From: Coriobacteriaceae bacterium
Lineage (GTDB): Bacteria > Actinomycetota > Coriobacteriia > Coriobacteriales > UMGS124
NCBI GenBank assembly: GCA_019421015.1
Contig: JAHZGC010000012.1
Location: forward strand, 44,151 to 108,150
Reading direction: 5' to 3'
DNA: 64,000 nucleotides
Positions within the stretch are counted from its first letter, which is position 1; each line of letters opens with the position of its first letter. The translations under genes were made by a program, and so were the position numbers. Positions 1 to 8,634 of this stretch are shown here, piece after piece. The notes below the pieces were generated by a model that saw only the letters and a program-made list of their open reading frames with translations, did no database searches and was not told the origin of the DNA.

Positions 1-711
1 GATGACCTGGTTCTCCGACCAGTTGGTTATCTGCAGGGCGGTGCGGTGCACGCCGTCTTTGAGGTTGCGGATGTTCTCGTTGACGCGGTTGAACACCACC
101 ACGGTGTCGTACAGGCAGTAGCCCATGATGGTGAGCAGGGCGGCCACGACGTTGGGCGTCACCTCGAAGGCCGTCCAGGCGTAGATGCCGGCCACGATGA
201 CGAGCACCTGGATCAGCGACAGGACTCCCATGAGGGCCATCTTGAACTCGTAGCGGATCGAGACGTAGGCGGTGATGAGCGCGATGACGACGACGAAGGC
301 GATGACCATGGAGCGGGTCACGTCGCCGCCCCAGTTGGGGCCTATGGTCTGCACGCTGTAGGAGTTGTCGGGCAGGGAGAGCCCCGCTGCCACGGCATCG
401 GCGGTGGCGTTGGCTGCCAGCGGGTCGGTCTCAGAGGTGCGCACCATGAAACCGGCCTCCCCGCCGGTCTCGGTGGTCTGCACCACGGCGTCGGGGCAGC
501 CGGCGTCGGCAAAGGCGTCGCGCATCTGCCCGATGGTCACGTCGCCGGTGCCGTTGAAGGTCACCTGGGTGCCCCCGAGGAACTCGATGCCGAAGTTCAG
601 GCCACGCACGAGCAGCCCCACGAGAGCGAGGACCACCAGGGCGGCCGAGATGGCGAACAGGACCTTGCGGTGCTTGACGAACTGGATCTCGTGGCTGAAG
701 TGGCTACGCAT
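1..711 (-). CDS. secF: Protein translocase subunit SecF (3' end beyond window)
   Basis: SecF works with SecD in the cytoplasmic membrane to drive protein export through SecYEG using the proton gradient. The visible 237 residues are the N-terminal part. They show a first membrane segment at about residues 17-37, the family motif FGIEFLGG just after it, an extracytoplasmic region, and further membrane segments from about residue 130. The C-terminus lies outside the window. The start is the ATG at 711, which overlaps the end of secD by 8 bp, so the two are translationally coupled. The identification is firm from the motif and the secD-secF order. Confidence 0.95.
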   Translation of the reverse strand, partial: MRSHFSHEIQFVKHRKVLFAISAALVVLALVGLLVRGLNFGIEFLGGTQVTFNGTGDVTIGQMRDAFADAGCPDAVVQTTETGGEAGFMVRTSETDPLAANATADAVAAGLSLPDNSYSVQTIGPNWGGDVTRSMVIAFVVVIALITAYVSIRYEFKMALMGVLSLIQVLVIVAGIYAWTAFEVTPNVVAALLTIMGYCLYDTVVVFNRVNENIRNLKDGVHRTALQITNWSENQVI

Positions 712-2194
712 CGAGACCACCCCCCTTCACGGCGCCGCCCTTTGCCGCGGGCAGGATTCCCTTGCCTTCCTCGATGTCGCCCTTCACGCCCCAGAAGCCC
801 GAATGGTCCTCGATGGAGTAACGGCCGAGCAGGCGCAGGGCCGGCGTGGTGAAGCACAGGAGGGTGAAGAAGGAGCACAGCACGCCCAAGGCGAGCGTGA
901 GGCCGAACCCGCGCACCGAGCCCGTGGTGAGGAAGAACAGGCCCAAGGCCGAGATGAGCGAGACGATGCCCGCGTCGACGGCGGTGCCGATGCCGTGCTT
1001 GGAGCCCGACACCGAGGCGGTGCGCACGCCCTTGCCGGCACGCAGCTCCTCGCGGAAGCGCTCGAGCACGAGGATCGAGGAGTCAGCCGCCATGCCGATG
1101 GTCAAGACGATGCCTGCCAGGCCCGGCAGCGACAGCGCGAACAGGCCGTTCGCAGAGAGCAACGCAAAGATACCAAGGTAGACGATGCCGAATACCACGA
1201 GGGCACCGGCGGTCACCAAGCCCAGCCCCCGATAGAAGAAGAGCAGGTAGGCAAGGATCACCGCAAAGCCGACGACCACCGCGACCAGACCCTGGGTGAG
1301 CGAGTCCTGGCCAAGGGTGGGACCGACAAAACTCCACTCGGAGTACTCCAGGGTCACCGGGAGAGCACCCGACTCGAGCACCGCCTTGAACTCCTGGGCG
1401 TCGGCGAGCGTGTAGTTGCCGGTGATCGACACGTCACCGTTGGTAATGGGCACCTGGACGGCGGGGGCGCTCTGAACCACGCCGTCGAGCAGGATGGCGA
1501 TGCGGCCGTGGGTCGGTGCGAGGATCGTCGTGACGTTGGAGAACGCCTTGGTGCCGACGCCGTTCAGATGGAGGTTCACCGCATAGTAGGCACTTCCGGT
1601 AGACGCCTGGCCGATGCTGACGCTTTGGATCTCGTCACCGGTCATGAACGCGCTGTAGGTGCCCGGGGCCAGGGTGACACCGGTCTCCCCCGCCTCGATG
1701 CGCGCGAGGGCACCTTGGTCGGCCACGTCGTTCAGGTCGACGAACTCAAGGGTGCCCGTGGTCCCCATGGTGTCGATGGCGGCCTGGGCGTCGGTGGCGC
1801 CGGGAATCTGGATGAGAATCTGGTTCGCGCCCTGGCGCTGGACCGTGGCCTCGCTTGCGCCCAGGGAGTTCACGCGGTTGGTGACGATAGCCACGGCCGA
1901 GTCCATGTCGGCCTCGGTGACGGCGCTCCCGTCGGGCTTGCTCGCGGTCATGATGACCGAGACGCCGCCTTGGATATCCAAACCCTGGGTGATCTTCTGG
2001 TCCAGGGGCGTAAACCCGACGACGCACACCGCCAACACCACGAGGAGCACCACGAGGGTGCCCACATAGCGGCGCATGTCGTTGGGCATCCTGTGTTTGC
2101 GAGGCTTTTTGGACCTCTTCGCCGGCGGCTTGCCCCCCGACGCCTTGGCCCACGCCTCGGCGGCGCTTTGGGGCCTCTTCTCTTCCTCCTGCAT
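704..2194 (-). CDS. secD: Protein translocase subunit SecD
   Basis: SecD is the partner of SecF in Sec-dependent export. The product of about 496 residues has a basic N-terminus, a first membrane helix at about residues 43-61, the DIQGG motif at the start of the periplasmic-type P1 region, and a five-helix C-terminal bundle. That bundle carries the GIVLTIGMAADS motif followed by ILVLERFREE, typical of RND-type SecD. The ATG at 2194 is preferred because GGGAG lies 7 nt upstream. The ATG at 2200 is too close to that site, and a longer frame reaching 2254 has no ribosome site. It follows tgt, an arrangement seen in many bacteria. Confidence 0.95.
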   Translation of the reverse strand: MQEEEKRPQSAAEAWAKASGGKPPAKRSKKPRKHRMPNDMRRYVGTLVVLLVVLAVCVVGFTPLDQKITQGLDIQGGVSVIMTASKPDGSAVTEADMDSAVAIVTNRVNSLGASEATVQRQGANQILIQIPGATDAQAAIDTMGTTGTLEFVDLNDVADQGALARIEAGETGVTLAPGTYSAFMTGDEIQSVSIGQASTGSAYYAVNLHLNGVGTKAFSNVTTILAPTHGRIAILLDGVVQSAPAVQVPITNGDVSITGNYTLADAQEFKAVLESGALPVTLEYSEWSFVGPTLGQDSLTQGLVAVVVGFAVILAYLLFFYRGLGLVTAGALVVFGIVYLGIFALLSANGLFALSLPGLAGIVLTIGMAADSSILVLERFREELRAGKGVRTASVSGSKHGIGTAVDAGIVSLISALGLFFLTTGSVRGFGLTLALGVLCSFFTLLCFTTPALRLLGRYSIEDHSGFWGVKGDIEEGKGILPAAKGGAVKGGGLDA

Positions 2195-2214
2195 GCGCAT
2201 ACTCCCTCGGTCGA

Positions 2215-2239
2215 CAACCGCCCCGTCATGGGGCGGTTG
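2215..2239 (-). terminator. Stem-loop between tgt and secD
   Basis: A perfect 10-bp stem (CAACCGCCCC paired with GGGGCGGTTG) with a 5-nt loop lies between the tgt stop and the secD start. No T-run follows on the minus strand, so it may be an attenuator or an RNA-processing or stability hairpin and not a strong terminator. Confidence 0.45.
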
Positions 2240-2309
2240 CCTGAGACAAAACATATAGTCTCGAATTATAGTGCCAACCGCCGCTCGCCCGACGCACGAA
2301 TTTCGAGCA

Positions 2310-3470
2310 TCAATAGTCGTTCGCAGCCTCGCTTGCCAGCCAACCGTCTACGAAGGCACCGTACCTTCCCTCGAGTATCGCCTGACGGGCCCGGTCCATG
2401 AGGTTCACCAAGAAGTAGACGTTGTGCATCGAGAGGAGTATCCCGCCCAGCATCTCTTTCTGGGTCACGAGATGGCGCAGGTAGCCACGGCTATAGCCGC
2501 CTGTGCAGACAGGGCATCCGCACGCGGGGTCCAAGGGCCCGTCGTCGCACGCGTAGCGGGCGTTGCGCAGGTTCATCCTACCGGCGTGCGAGAACGCGGT
2601 GCCGGAACGCGCGGTGCGGGTGGGCAGCACGCAGTCGAACATGTCGATGCCGCAGGCGACCCCGCGCACGAGCGTCGTGGGGTTGCCCACCCCCATGAGG
2701 TAGCGGGGTTTTGCGCGCGGCATGTACTCGCTCGCGAGCGGCGCGAGGGTCTCGAACATCACCTCGTGGTCCTCTCCCACGCTGTACCCGCCGATGCCGT
2801 AGCCGGGAAAGTCACCGCAGTTCTCAAGGTGTTCAAGGGACCTCAACCTTAAGTCGAGGTGCATACCTCCCTGAACGATGCCAAAAAGCGCCTGATCAAC
2901 TTTAGAGTGAGACTTAAAGCATCGTTCTGCCCAGCGGCTCGACAGCTCCACGGCCCGCTCCACGAACTCCCGCGAAGCGGGGTAGCCGGGGCACTGGTCG
3001 AGCTGCATCACGATGTCGGCACCTAGGAGCTGCTGGATCCGCATGTTCTCCTCGGGCGTCCAGAAGACGGTGCTCCCGTCGTAATCGTCGGCCTTGAACG
3101 CCACGCCCTCATCGGACAGCTTGACCATGTCGCCGTGGGAGAACACCTGGAAACCGCCGGAATCGGTCAGGATGGGACGGTCCCAGCGCATGAACGCATG
3201 GAGGCCGCCGAGGTCTGCCACCGTCTGTGCGCCGGGGCGCATCGCGAGATGGTAGGTGTTGGCGAGAACAACCTGGGCCCCCAGGTCCTCCACGACGTTG
3301 GGCAGGAGCCCCTTGACGGTCCCTTTGGTGCCCACCGGCATGAAAACCGGCGTATGGATGTCTCCGTGGGCGGTGTGGAACACGCCCGCACGGGCATGGG
3401 TGGCGGGGTCTTCCGCCAAAATCTCATAGGAGAACAGCTCGGGCTCGGCGGTCCGTGCGTCATTGACCAT
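2310..3470 (-). CDS. tgt: tRNA-guanine transglycosylase
   Basis: Tgt exchanges guanine 34 of GUN-anticodon tRNAs for preQ1 in queuosine synthesis. The product of about 386 residues has the DSGGFQ substrate-binding motif, the FDCVLPTR motif with the nucleophilic aspartate, GIVQGG, and a C-terminal zinc site (CGCPVC with a downstream histidine in YLRHL). The ATG at 3470 has AAAGG 7 nt upstream. A longer frame starting at 3527 lacks a good ribosome site. A second queuosine gene, queH, lies at 12.1 kb. It probably heads the tgt-secD-secF transcript. Confidence 0.95.
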   Translation of the reverse strand: MVNDARTAEPELFSYEILAEDPATHARAGVFHTAHGDIHTPVFMPVGTKGTVKGLLPNVVEDLGAQVVLANTYHLAMRPGAQTVADLGGLHAFMRWDRPILTDSGGFQVFSHGDMVKLSDEGVAFKADDYDGSTVFWTPEENMRIQQLLGADIVMQLDQCPGYPASREFVERAVELSSRWAERCFKSHSKVDQALFGIVQGGMHLDLRLRSLEHLENCGDFPGYGIGGYSVGEDHEVMFETLAPLASEYMPRAKPRYLMGVGNPTTLVRGVACGIDMFDCVLPTRTARSGTAFSHAGRMNLRNARYACDDGPLDPACGCPVCTGGYSRGYLRHLVTQKEMLGGILLSMHNVYFLVNLMDRARQAILEGRYGAFVDGWLASEAANDY

Positions 3471-3575
3471 AAGAAGCCTTTCGTCGGTGGCAAAGTCATG
3501 CCCAGTATAGCGAATGGCAAATGCCATGGACTATCATATATGGTTTGCCCACCAGCTACGACAGGCGGAGACCCC

Positions 3576-6053
3576 ATGTGTCCCAAACATCCCACCCACT
3601 CCCCCATCCCAGAGCTTTTGGCCCCTGCCGGGACCATGGACGCGTTCAAGGCCGCCCTTGCCGCCGGGGCCGACGCCGTCTACTGCGGCCTGGGGCAGCT
3701 CAACGCGAGGCGCAACGCCGAAAACCTGACGATCGAGACCTTCTCCGAGGCCTGCCGCATGGCGCACCTCGCCGGCTCGCGCGTCTACGTGACCCTCAAC
3801 GTGCTCATCCGCGAAGACGAGCTGGCAGCCGCCCTCAAGCTGGTCCACGACTGCGCCGCGGCCGGGGCCGACGGGTTCATCTTTCAGGACTGGGGGCTCG
3901 TGCGGCTGGTGAGGGAGCTTTGGCCCGACCTTGAGCTCCACCTCTCCACCCAAGCCAACGTCCACGACCCCCACGGCGTCCGCTTCGCGGTGCGCCACGG
4001 CCTCTCGCGGGTCACCCTGTCGCGCGAGCTCTCCCTCTCCGAGATCGAGGCCTGCTCCCACGAGGGGGCCGAGCTCGAGGTCTTCGGCCACGGGGCGCTT
4101 TGCGTCTGCTATTCGGGGGAATGCCTCCTGAGCAGCATGCAGCGCGGCCGCTCCGCCAACCGCGGCCTTTGCCGGCAGCCCTGCCGGCTCCCCTACCGCC
4201 TGCTCGATGAGAAAGGCGCGCAGGTCGCCAGGGTCAACGGCACCCGCCTGCTCTCCCCACGCGACAACTGCACCATCGACGACATCGCCGCACTGGCCCG
4301 GGCGGGCTGCGGCGCCCTCAAGATCGAGGGGCGCATGAAGGCCCCCGACTACGTGGGCACCGTCGTGGCCTCCTACCGGCGCGCCATCGACGACCTCGGC
4401 CACGGCCAGGACCCCGCGGCAGACGCCCCCGTCATGAGGGCTTTGGCGCGCGCCTTCAACAGGGACTTCACCGACGCTTATCTGCACGGGCGCTCCGACA
4501 ACGCGATGATGTCGTTCGAGCGCGGCAACAACCGCGGCCAGCTCGCGGGCCGCGTGTCCCGCATCGACCGGCATCTGAGCGTCCTTGGGCTCACCGAACC
4601 CGTTGGCCAGGGAGACCTGCTCGAAATCCGCAACCCGGACCGCTTCGAGGACTACGTGACCGTGCCTGCGCCACAGGCCTGCGAGGCGGGACACGAGCTT
4701 GCCGTTCGGCTCCCGCGCCCGATGGGGGTGGGATGTCCCGTGCGCGTGATCCGCAGCGAGGGGGGAATGGCCCGTGCGCGGGAATACGCAGCCAGGCCGT
4801 GGCCCCGCAAACGCGCCGTCAAAGTCCGGGTCGTCGCGCGTATAGGACGGCCGTTTCGTGTAGAGCTGCAGACCCTGCCGGGAGACGGCCACCCAGCCTT
4901 GGGAGGCACGCCCGTGACCGGAAGCGCCGAGGGCTTCACGGTGGAGCGGGCAAGGACCCGTCCCGTGCATGCCGACGAGCTCGTGGAGCACGTGGGCAGG
5001 CTCGGGACAAGCCCCTTCGAGGCCGTCTTGTGGGAGGTGGAGCTCGACGAGGGGGCCGGCATGGGCTTCTCCGCCGTGCATGCGGTGCGGGCGCAGGCCG
5101 TCGCCGCTCTCGAGGAGGCCCTTGCGGCCCCCTGGCAAAAGCGCGCCGAGACGCTGCTCGACGCCCCCTGCAGCGTTCCCTCCCGTCCCCCGGCCCCAAT
5201 CCGCCCAAAAACCGCCGAGCCCCTGGTCTGTGCCTTGGTCACGAACCCTGCTGCAGCTCACGGCGCCCTGGAGGCGGGCGCATCGGTCGTGTACGCGCCG
5301 GTGGAGGACTTGATCCTTGGGCCCGGTTCGAGCGGCCGCCCCTGGGACGGTGCGGGAAGTTTTCGCTGGCCCGAGGGGGTCGTGCCGGTTCTAGGGGAGA
5401 TAAGCCGCTCTCGCGAACAGGGACTTTTCTCGCAGGTCCTTCGAGACGGCGCACCGGTCGTCTGCGGCACGGTAGGATGGCTCGACGCGGCGGTCGAGCA
5501 GGGCGCGCTCCCCTGGCTTTGGCACACCCTGCCGGTCCACAACCACGCCGCCGCCCAAGAGCTCGAGGAGGCGGGGGCGCACGGCATGTGGCTCTCGCCC
5601 GAACTGGAGCTGCTCGAGATCGAGACGCTCGCCAAGGGGACCGCCCTTGAGCTCGGCATCGTGGTGTCGGGCCATATACGCACCATGACCACCGAGCACT
5701 GTCTGCTCCAGTCGTTGGGAGCCTGCAACGAGACATGCGGCACCTGCGCCCGCCGCCGCGGCCGCTACACGCTGCGCGACGAGTTCGACCGTCCCTCGCT
5801 CGTGACCAGCGACGCCTTGGGCCGCTCGCGCCTCTGGTGGCCGAGCCCGCTGGACCTCACCCCGCAGATTCCCGAACTCGGCCGCATCGGGGTGACGAGA
5901 TTCATGGTCGACGCCCAGCTCATGGACGTCGAGCAGACCGCCCGCGCCGTTCGACGCGCCGTGAGGGCCCTGGAGGACGGCCGTTCGGGGAGGGTCCCTG
6001 CCGCCCGCGAGCCCGGGGCGACCTCGGGCCACCTTTTTGAACGCATCGGGTAA
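3576..6053 (+). CDS. U32 family peptidase, long form (RlhA/YhbU-like)
   Basis: This 825-residue protein is a long U32 protein with a C-terminal extension. The N-terminal barrel starts PELLAPAGTMDAFKAAL and has GADAVYCG. It is followed by a cysteine-containing core (ALCVCYSGECLLSS, RGLCRQPCRLPY) and the motif GALKIEGRMKAPDYVG. The C-terminal part has a second cysteine cluster (GACNETCGTCARRRG). Long U32 proteins of this type include RlhA, which hydroxylates 23S rRNA. The name peptidase is historical for many members, so the reaction here is uncertain. The ATG at 3576 follows GGCGGAG by 5 nt. It is transcribed divergently from tgt. Confidence 0.85.
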   Translation: MCPKHPTHSPIPELLAPAGTMDAFKAALAAGADAVYCGLGQLNARRNAENLTIETFSEACRMAHLAGSRVYVTLNVLIREDELAAALKLVHDCAAAGADGFIFQDWGLVRLVRELWPDLELHLSTQANVHDPHGVRFAVRHGLSRVTLSRELSLSEIEACSHEGAELEVFGHGALCVCYSGECLLSSMQRGRSANRGLCRQPCRLPYRLLDEKGAQVARVNGTRLLSPRDNCTIDDIAALARAGCGALKIEGRMKAPDYVGTVVASYRRAIDDLGHGQDPAADAPVMRALARAFNRDFTDAYLHGRSDNAMMSFERGNNRGQLAGRVSRIDRHLSVLGLTEPVGQGDLLEIRNPDRFEDYVTVPAPQACEAGHELAVRLPRPMGVGCPVRVIRSEGGMARAREYAARPWPRKRAVKVRVVARIGRPFRVELQTLPGDGHPALGGTPVTGSAEGFTVERARTRPVHADELVEHVGRLGTSPFEAVLWEVELDEGAGMGFSAVHAVRAQAVAALEEALAAPWQKRAETLLDAPCSVPSRPPAPIRPKTAEPLVCALVTNPAAAHGALEAGASVVYAPVEDLILGPGSSGRPWDGAGSFRWPEGVVPVLGEISRSREQGLFSQVLRDGAPVVCGTVGWLDAAVEQGALPWLWHTLPVHNHAAAQELEEAGAHGMWLSPELELLEIETLAKGTALELGIVVSGHIRTMTTEHCLLQSLGACNETCGTCARRRGRYTLRDEFDRPSLVTSDALGRSRLWWPSPLDLTPQIPELGRIGVTRFMVDAQLMDVEQTARAVRRAVRALEDGRSGRVPAAREPGATSGHLFERIG

Positions 6054-6102
6054 GGCGGCAGCGCATTCGGTACCTACGGCGCCCCGGCTAGGTACGGTCT
6101 TT

Positions 6103-6212
6103 CTAGAGCATCTTGAATAATTCCGTGCACCGCGTTCTGCTCGGGCTTATGTGCTCCAGCACACCGCGCCCTCGCACGCCTTGTGCACGAAATTATTCAT
6201 TCTGCTATAGGG
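6103..6212 (+). repeat. Palindromic intergenic element, copy A
   Basis: An imperfect inverted repeat of about 110 bp with outer arms CTAGAGCA...TGCTATAG. It carries internal blocks shared with two other copies: GTGCACCGCG on the left, TATGTGC and GCACACCGC around the apex, and CGCCTTGTGCAC on the right. It lies between convergent genes (U32 protein and S10 peptidase), directly joined to copy B. This is the most diverged copy, and its inner stem pairs only partly. Confidence 0.75.
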
Positions 6213-6315
6213 CAATTTGAATAAAGTCCTGCACCGCGTTGCGCCGGGGCTTATGTGCCGTAAGCACACCGCGCCCCGGCGCGCCTTGTGCAGGAACTTT
6301 CTCAAAATGCCCTAG
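6205..6315 (+). repeat. Palindromic intergenic element, copy B
   Basis: Second copy of the element, in tandem with copy A and sharing its CTATAGGG boundary. The inner stem GCGCCGGGGC pairs perfectly with GCCCCGGCGC. The apex is TGTGC-CGTAA-GCACA. The outer arms pair through CCTGCAC/GTGCAGG and the A+T-rich TTTGA/TCAAA tracts. The right end supplies the TAG stop codon of the S10 peptidase gene. It may act as a two-way terminator or as a mobile palindromic element. Confidence 0.8.
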
Positions 6316-7796
6316 GCCTTGTAGAACTCCTCCACATCGACGGCCATCTTGTCGAAGGCCTCAGGGTTCACGTAGATCATGTGGCCCGCATCATAGAGCT
6401 TCCATGACAGGTTCCGCTTGGTCTTCTCGCCCAAGAACATGCGCGCCATGTCCTCGATCGGACCCAAGAAGGGGGTGGCGAGGTCGTAGCGGCCTCCCAG
6501 CACCAGGACCTTGAGATAGGGGTTGTGGCGCATGGTCTCGGCCAGGTCGTAGGCCACGTTGGGCGTCTTGGCCTTCCAAGCGGCCCCGGAGCTCGTGTGC
6601 GTGTGGTTCCAGGAAAGGCCCACGGTCTCCCAAGAGCTCATGATGTAGGGCAGGTTGCTGTGGTAGCCGATCTCGTTGGAGACGATCTGGTGGAACGCGG
6701 CGGACCAGGCGGCTGTGGTCGCCGAGTCGCTCGGGTCCTCCTCGGGCTGGCCCTCGGCGCTCGTCTGGAGGAAGTTACCCCCCTCAAAGGTGAACCGGCC
6801 GTCGAGGCGCCCGCAGACGAGCCCCTCGTCGCGCAGCAGCTCCTGGCGGAAATCGGTCAACTCGACCCGCAGGTGCTTGCGGGCGATGTAGGCGGCATCC
6901 AAGCCCATGTACGACGCCATAACCTCGGCCAGCGACGCCTCGCGGTCGGCGGCCAGACGGTCGCCAAGCAGAAGCGCCGGGGCGAGCTCGGTCTCGGCAA
7001 AGTCGGCGGCGGCACCGAACAGCTCGTCGGGCGTCTTGCCCTCGGCGGCGGGGCAGCGGCCGAAGTACTGGGCGATAGAGGCGCAGGTCGGGAAGAGCTG
7101 AACGTAGTTGGCGTCGTTGCCGGGAATGGTGGCCACCCAGTCGAAGATGGCCGAGAGCATCACGACACCGTTCAAACCGATGCCCCGGCGCTCAAGCTCG
7201 CGGGACAGCACGGCGTTGCGCGTGGTGCCGTAGGACTCACCGAAGAGGTACAGCGGGGCGTTCCAGCGACCGCTTTGTTCAAGCCACGCGGCTATGCAGC
7301 GGGCAAAGCAGTCGGCGTCCTTGTCGACACCGTAGGCGCGCTCGGGCTCGACGCCCTCGGCCAAACGGGACCAGCCGGTCCCCAGAGCGTCGATGAACAC
7401 GAGGTCGGAAACCTGGAGCAGCGTGTTTGGGTTGTCCTCGATGGCATAGGGGGCGGGCCCGATGCGACGGTCGCCGTTGGGCAGCACGCGGCGAGGACCG
7501 AGGCCGCCTACGTTGATCAGCACGCTCGCGCTGCCGGGACCGCCGTTGAAGCAGAAGGTCACCGGGCGGTTCGGCTCGGGATCTCGGGCGATATAGGAGA
7601 TCGAGAACATGGAGCCGATGGGCTCGCCGTCGTCCTCACGGATCTCGATGTGGGCGGCCGTGGCCGTATAGGCGATGCGGGAACCCGAGCACTCCCACAC
7701 CAGCTCCGCCGAGGTCGCCTGAGGGAACTGCTTGAACGTGCGCACCGGCTTGCCGGCGACCGGTGCCCCCTGGGCGGCGTTGGTTTCCTCTGCCAT
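6312..7796 (-). CDS. Serine carboxypeptidase family S10 protein, cytosolic
   Basis: An alpha/beta-hydrolase fold peptidase of the S10 (carboxypeptidase Y-like) family, 494 residues. The nucleophile is in GESYGTT, the acid in GGRYDLATPF and the histidine in DAGHMIYVN near the C-terminus. FNGGPGSAS is the family's oxyanion motif. There is no signal peptide, so it probably trims peptides inside the cell. The ATG at 7796 has a strong AAGGAGG 5-6 nt upstream; a longer frame to 7898 lacks one. The stop codon lies in the end of palindromic copy B. The exact substrate is unknown. Confidence 0.9.
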   Translation of the reverse strand: MAEETNAAQGAPVAGKPVRTFKQFPQATSAELVWECSGSRIAYTATAAHIEIREDDGEPIGSMFSISYIARDPEPNRPVTFCFNGGPGSASVLINVGGLGPRRVLPNGDRRIGPAPYAIEDNPNTLLQVSDLVFIDALGTGWSRLAEGVEPERAYGVDKDADCFARCIAAWLEQSGRWNAPLYLFGESYGTTRNAVLSRELERRGIGLNGVVMLSAIFDWVATIPGNDANYVQLFPTCASIAQYFGRCPAAEGKTPDELFGAAADFAETELAPALLLGDRLAADREASLAEVMASYMGLDAAYIARKHLRVELTDFRQELLRDEGLVCGRLDGRFTFEGGNFLQTSAEGQPEEDPSDSATTAAWSAAFHQIVSNEIGYHSNLPYIMSSWETVGLSWNHTHTSSGAAWKAKTPNVAYDLAETMRHNPYLKVLVLGGRYDLATPFLGPIEDMARMFLGEKTKRNLSWKLYDAGHMIYVNPEAFDKMAVDVEEFYKA

Positions 7797-7878
7797 AAAA
7801 ACCTCCTTGCTCCTGGACGCCCGAGGGCGCCCCGTCAACGGTTGGCACTTGTAGGTTATATCATCTAATGCGTTGGCC

Positions 7879-8544
7879 TCAGATGCCAGTAGATGCAAAA
7901 TGGCGCCCCCGCACTTGGTAACACTTTACCGCCTGGCTCAAATACTCGTAGTGGCGGGGGACATGGGCGTCGCTTGCGATATACGAATACATGTTGTCGG
8001 CAAACATGCGTCGCGCCGGTTTCTTTTCTCGGCCGAATCGTCCGCCTTTGACAAAATCGGCCGAAGCTTGGAGCTTGCAGCCGAGCTCAATCAGACGTTT
8101 GCCCGCGTCGATATTCTTTTGAATATACTTATAGCGTTCGGGATGGGCCACGATGACCTGATAACCTCGGCCCTGGAGGTCGTAGATAATCCGCTCGTAC
8201 TCTTTGAAATCCGCCTGCCCGGCATGGGTTGAAAGCTCGAGCAAGAACTCGTCGCTTCCATCGAAGTGCAAACGGTCGGCCCACTCGTCGACGCCCAGCT
8301 CCTTGAGTTTCTCAACGTTCACCTCAAAGCCCATCTGCAGCGGAAAATCGCCCGCATGGCGTTTGAGCTCCTCGAACGCCTCCCACATGCCTTCGTAATC
8401 AAAGTAGGGATTGCGGCAATGGGGGGTGCACACGATGCTCGTCACACCGTTTGCCTTGGCGGCCTCCAGCATGGCCAAGCTCTCGTTAAGATCCCGCGCG
8501 CCGTCGTCGACCCCGGGAAGGATGTGACAGTGTATGTCGCGCAC
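7879..8544 (-). CDS. CpsB/CapC-type PHP-domain tyrosine phosphatase
   Basis: A metal-dependent PHP phosphoesterase related to the capsule-regulating protein-tyrosine phosphatases CpsB/CapC/YwqE. The product of about 221 residues has all PHP metal motifs: DIHCHILPGVDDGA at the N-terminus, TPH, HPER and SDAH. The start is uncertain. The GTG at 8544 places the DIHCH motif at the usual distance from the N-terminus and has AAAGGA about 12 nt upstream; an ATG at 8589 is also open. No capsule genes or partner kinase lie in this window, so the substrate is an inference from family. Confidence 0.85.
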   Translation of the reverse strand: MRDIHCHILPGVDDGARDLNESLAMLEAAKANGVTSIVCTPHCRNPYFDYEGMWEAFEELKRHAGDFPLQMGFEVNVEKLKELGVDEWADRLHFDGSDEFLLELSTHAGQADFKEYERIIYDLQGRGYQVIVAHPERYKYIQKNIDAGKRLIELGCKLQASADFVKGGRFGREKKPARRMFADNMYSYIASDAHVPRHYEYLSQAVKCYQVRGRHFASTGI

Positions 8545-8634
8545 AGCAATTTCACTTCCTTTGCAGTGAGCAGTGCACCCAATCGTCATGGCGCAGGTGC
8601 CGTCCAGACGTCAACGGTCCTTTCGCGACCGGCG

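Noticed and set aside
365..2401. Long plus-strand open frame opposite secD
   Set aside because: Composition is an antisense shadow of secD on high-GC DNA, with no ribosome site and no family likeness.
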